Of a DNA stretch of 64,000 bases, positions 63,332-64,000 are shown one piece after another (position 1 is the stretch's first letter; every line of letters starts with the position of its first letter). The translations under genes were made by a program, and so were the position numbers. The stretch spans positions 1 through 64,000 of the forward strand of contig NZ_JFYV01000034.1 in the NCBI RefSeq assembly GCF_000632225.1. Reading direction: 5' to 3'. The notes beneath the pieces were generated by a model that did no database searches, had not been told where the DNA came from, and was given only the letters and a program-made list of their open reading frames with translations. The stretch comes from Sphingomonas sp. RIT328. GTDB taxonomy: Bacteria > Pseudomonadota > Alphaproteobacteria > Sphingomonadales > Sphingomonadaceae.

Positions 63332-64000
63332 GCCGGATCGCGTCCCGGCATCAGCCAGTCGGGGACGCGCTCGGCGGCGAGGATCGTCTCCGCGGCGATC
63401 CGGTCGGCGACCACCGCGAACCGGTTGCCGTCGACCAGCACCTCGGGCACCAGCGCGCGGCTGTTGTAGGTCGACGCCATCGTCGCGCCATAGGCGCCCG
63501 CTGTGCGGAACACTGCAAGGTCGCCGCTCACCACCGCATCGATGTCGCGCCCCATCGCGAAGGTATCGCCGCTCTCGCAGACCGGCCCGGCGATATTGGC
63601 CGTCATCCGCTCGCCGCTCGGCGCGACCGCGTCGAAATCGTGCCAGGCATCGTAAAGCGCGGGGCGGGCGAGGTCGTTCATCGCCGCATCGACGATGACA
63701 TAGGGATTGGTGACGCCCGGCTTGACCCAGATCACCTCGGTGAGCAGCACGCCGGCATTGCCGGCGATGACCCGGCCGGGCTCGAACATCAGCTCGACGT
63801 CCCAGCCTTCCGTCACCCGCGCGACCATCGCGCCGTAATCGGCCGGGCTCGGCAGCGTGTCGCCGGCCTTGTACGGCACGCCGAGCCCGCCGCCGAGATC
63901 GACATGGGTGATGCGATGCCCCGCCGCGCGCAGCTCGGCGACGAGCACGCCGATGCGGCGATAGGCTTCCTCGAGCCGCGACAGATCGGCGAGCTGGCTG
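63328..64000 (-). CDS. lysA: Diaminopimelate decarboxylase, N-terminal part outside window
   Basis: The last step of lysine synthesis: PLP-dependent decarboxylation of meso-diaminopimelate. The visible 223 residues cover the end of the alanine-racemase-like barrel and the C-terminal beta domain: VDLGGGLGVPY, EPGRVIAGNAGVLLTEV, the catalytic Cys in GPVCESGDTFA and AYGATMASTYNSR. The frame is open to the right edge, so the N-terminal half with the PLP lysine lies beyond it. Its stop overlaps the start of the Met8-like gene (ATGA). Confidence 0.93.
   Translation of the reverse strand, partial: SQLADLSRLEEAYRRIGVLVAELRAAGHRITHVDLGGGLGVPYKAGDTLPSPADYGAMVARVTEGWDVELMFEPGRVIAGNAGVLLTEVIWVKPGVTNPYVIVDAAMNDLARPALYDAWHDFDAVAPSGERMTANIAGPVCESGDTFAMGRDIDAVVSGDLAVFRTAGAYGATMASTYNSRALVPEVLVDGNRFAVVADRIAAETILAAERVPDWLMPGRDPA

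Overview
The window is a very GC-rich chromosomal segment of an alphaproteobacterium, most likely a sphingomonad (Sphingomonas or a close relative). Pointers are a CcrM-type methyltransferase, an aa3-type cytochrome oxidase subunit IV peptide beside a three-subunit PntAB transhydrogenase, CtrA-like promoter boxes, TonB-dependent uptake of glycans, and many short GC-rich palindromic intergenic repeats of the kind common in sphingomonad genomes. There is no sign of a prophage, insertion sequence, CRISPR array or rRNA operon. One tRNA gene, tRNA-Val(UAC), is present.

Layout. 1-2301: the tail of a secreted protein and a Tat-exported PhoD phosphatase. 2336-15593: a carbohydrate-use locus with a GH2 beta-galactosidase (minus strand), then GH127, GH30 and GH31 enzymes and a TonB-dependent receptor (plus strand), with a GntR/FCD regulator between them. 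The enzyme set fits side-chain removal and backbone cleavage of a type II arabinogalactan-like glycan. 16018-20079: the GTPase TypA/BipA, a TelA protein with a membrane partner, and tRNA-Val. 20149-25069: an unknown protein, a winged-helix regulator, pntB-pntA2-pntA1 and a 41-residue oxidase subunit. 25222-41915: mostly housekeeping and metabolic genes: a sigma-54 response regulator, SDR, bestrophin, folP, ccrM, rnhB, thiD, DUF1272, glmM, a DctA-like symporter, a POT peptide transporter, nitroreductase, small GntR, arylamine N-acetyltransferase, acyl-CoA dehydrogenase and Sua5.

42255-60031 is a flagellar cluster: flagellin on the minus strand, divergent from a long, translationally coupled plus-strand run of a sigma-54 activator followed by fliE F G H I J K L M N O P Q R, flhB, fliD and fliS. 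It codes for the MS ring, C ring, export gate, export ATPase, hook-length control, cap and flagellin chaperone. Rod, hook, FlhA, stator and chemotaxis genes must lie elsewhere. The 267-bp divergent control region carries a 24-nt perfect palindrome, two 13-nt direct repeats flanking it, and a CtrA-like box.

60044-64000: a LysR regulator divergent from a ferric-reductase-like membrane protein, then a coupled minus-strand string of a CorA/ZntB transporter, a Met8-like siroheme-synthesis protein with a vestigial methyltransferase piece, and the 3' part of lysA running off the window.

The most notable points are the control region between flagellin and the flagellar operon, matching CtrA-like boxes in front of both sigma-54 activators, a FliM without the CheY-binding N-terminal motif, the arabinogalactan-like locus, and a palindromic repeat that supplies the ribosome binding site of pntA2. 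Functions come from reading motifs by eye; no database search was possible.
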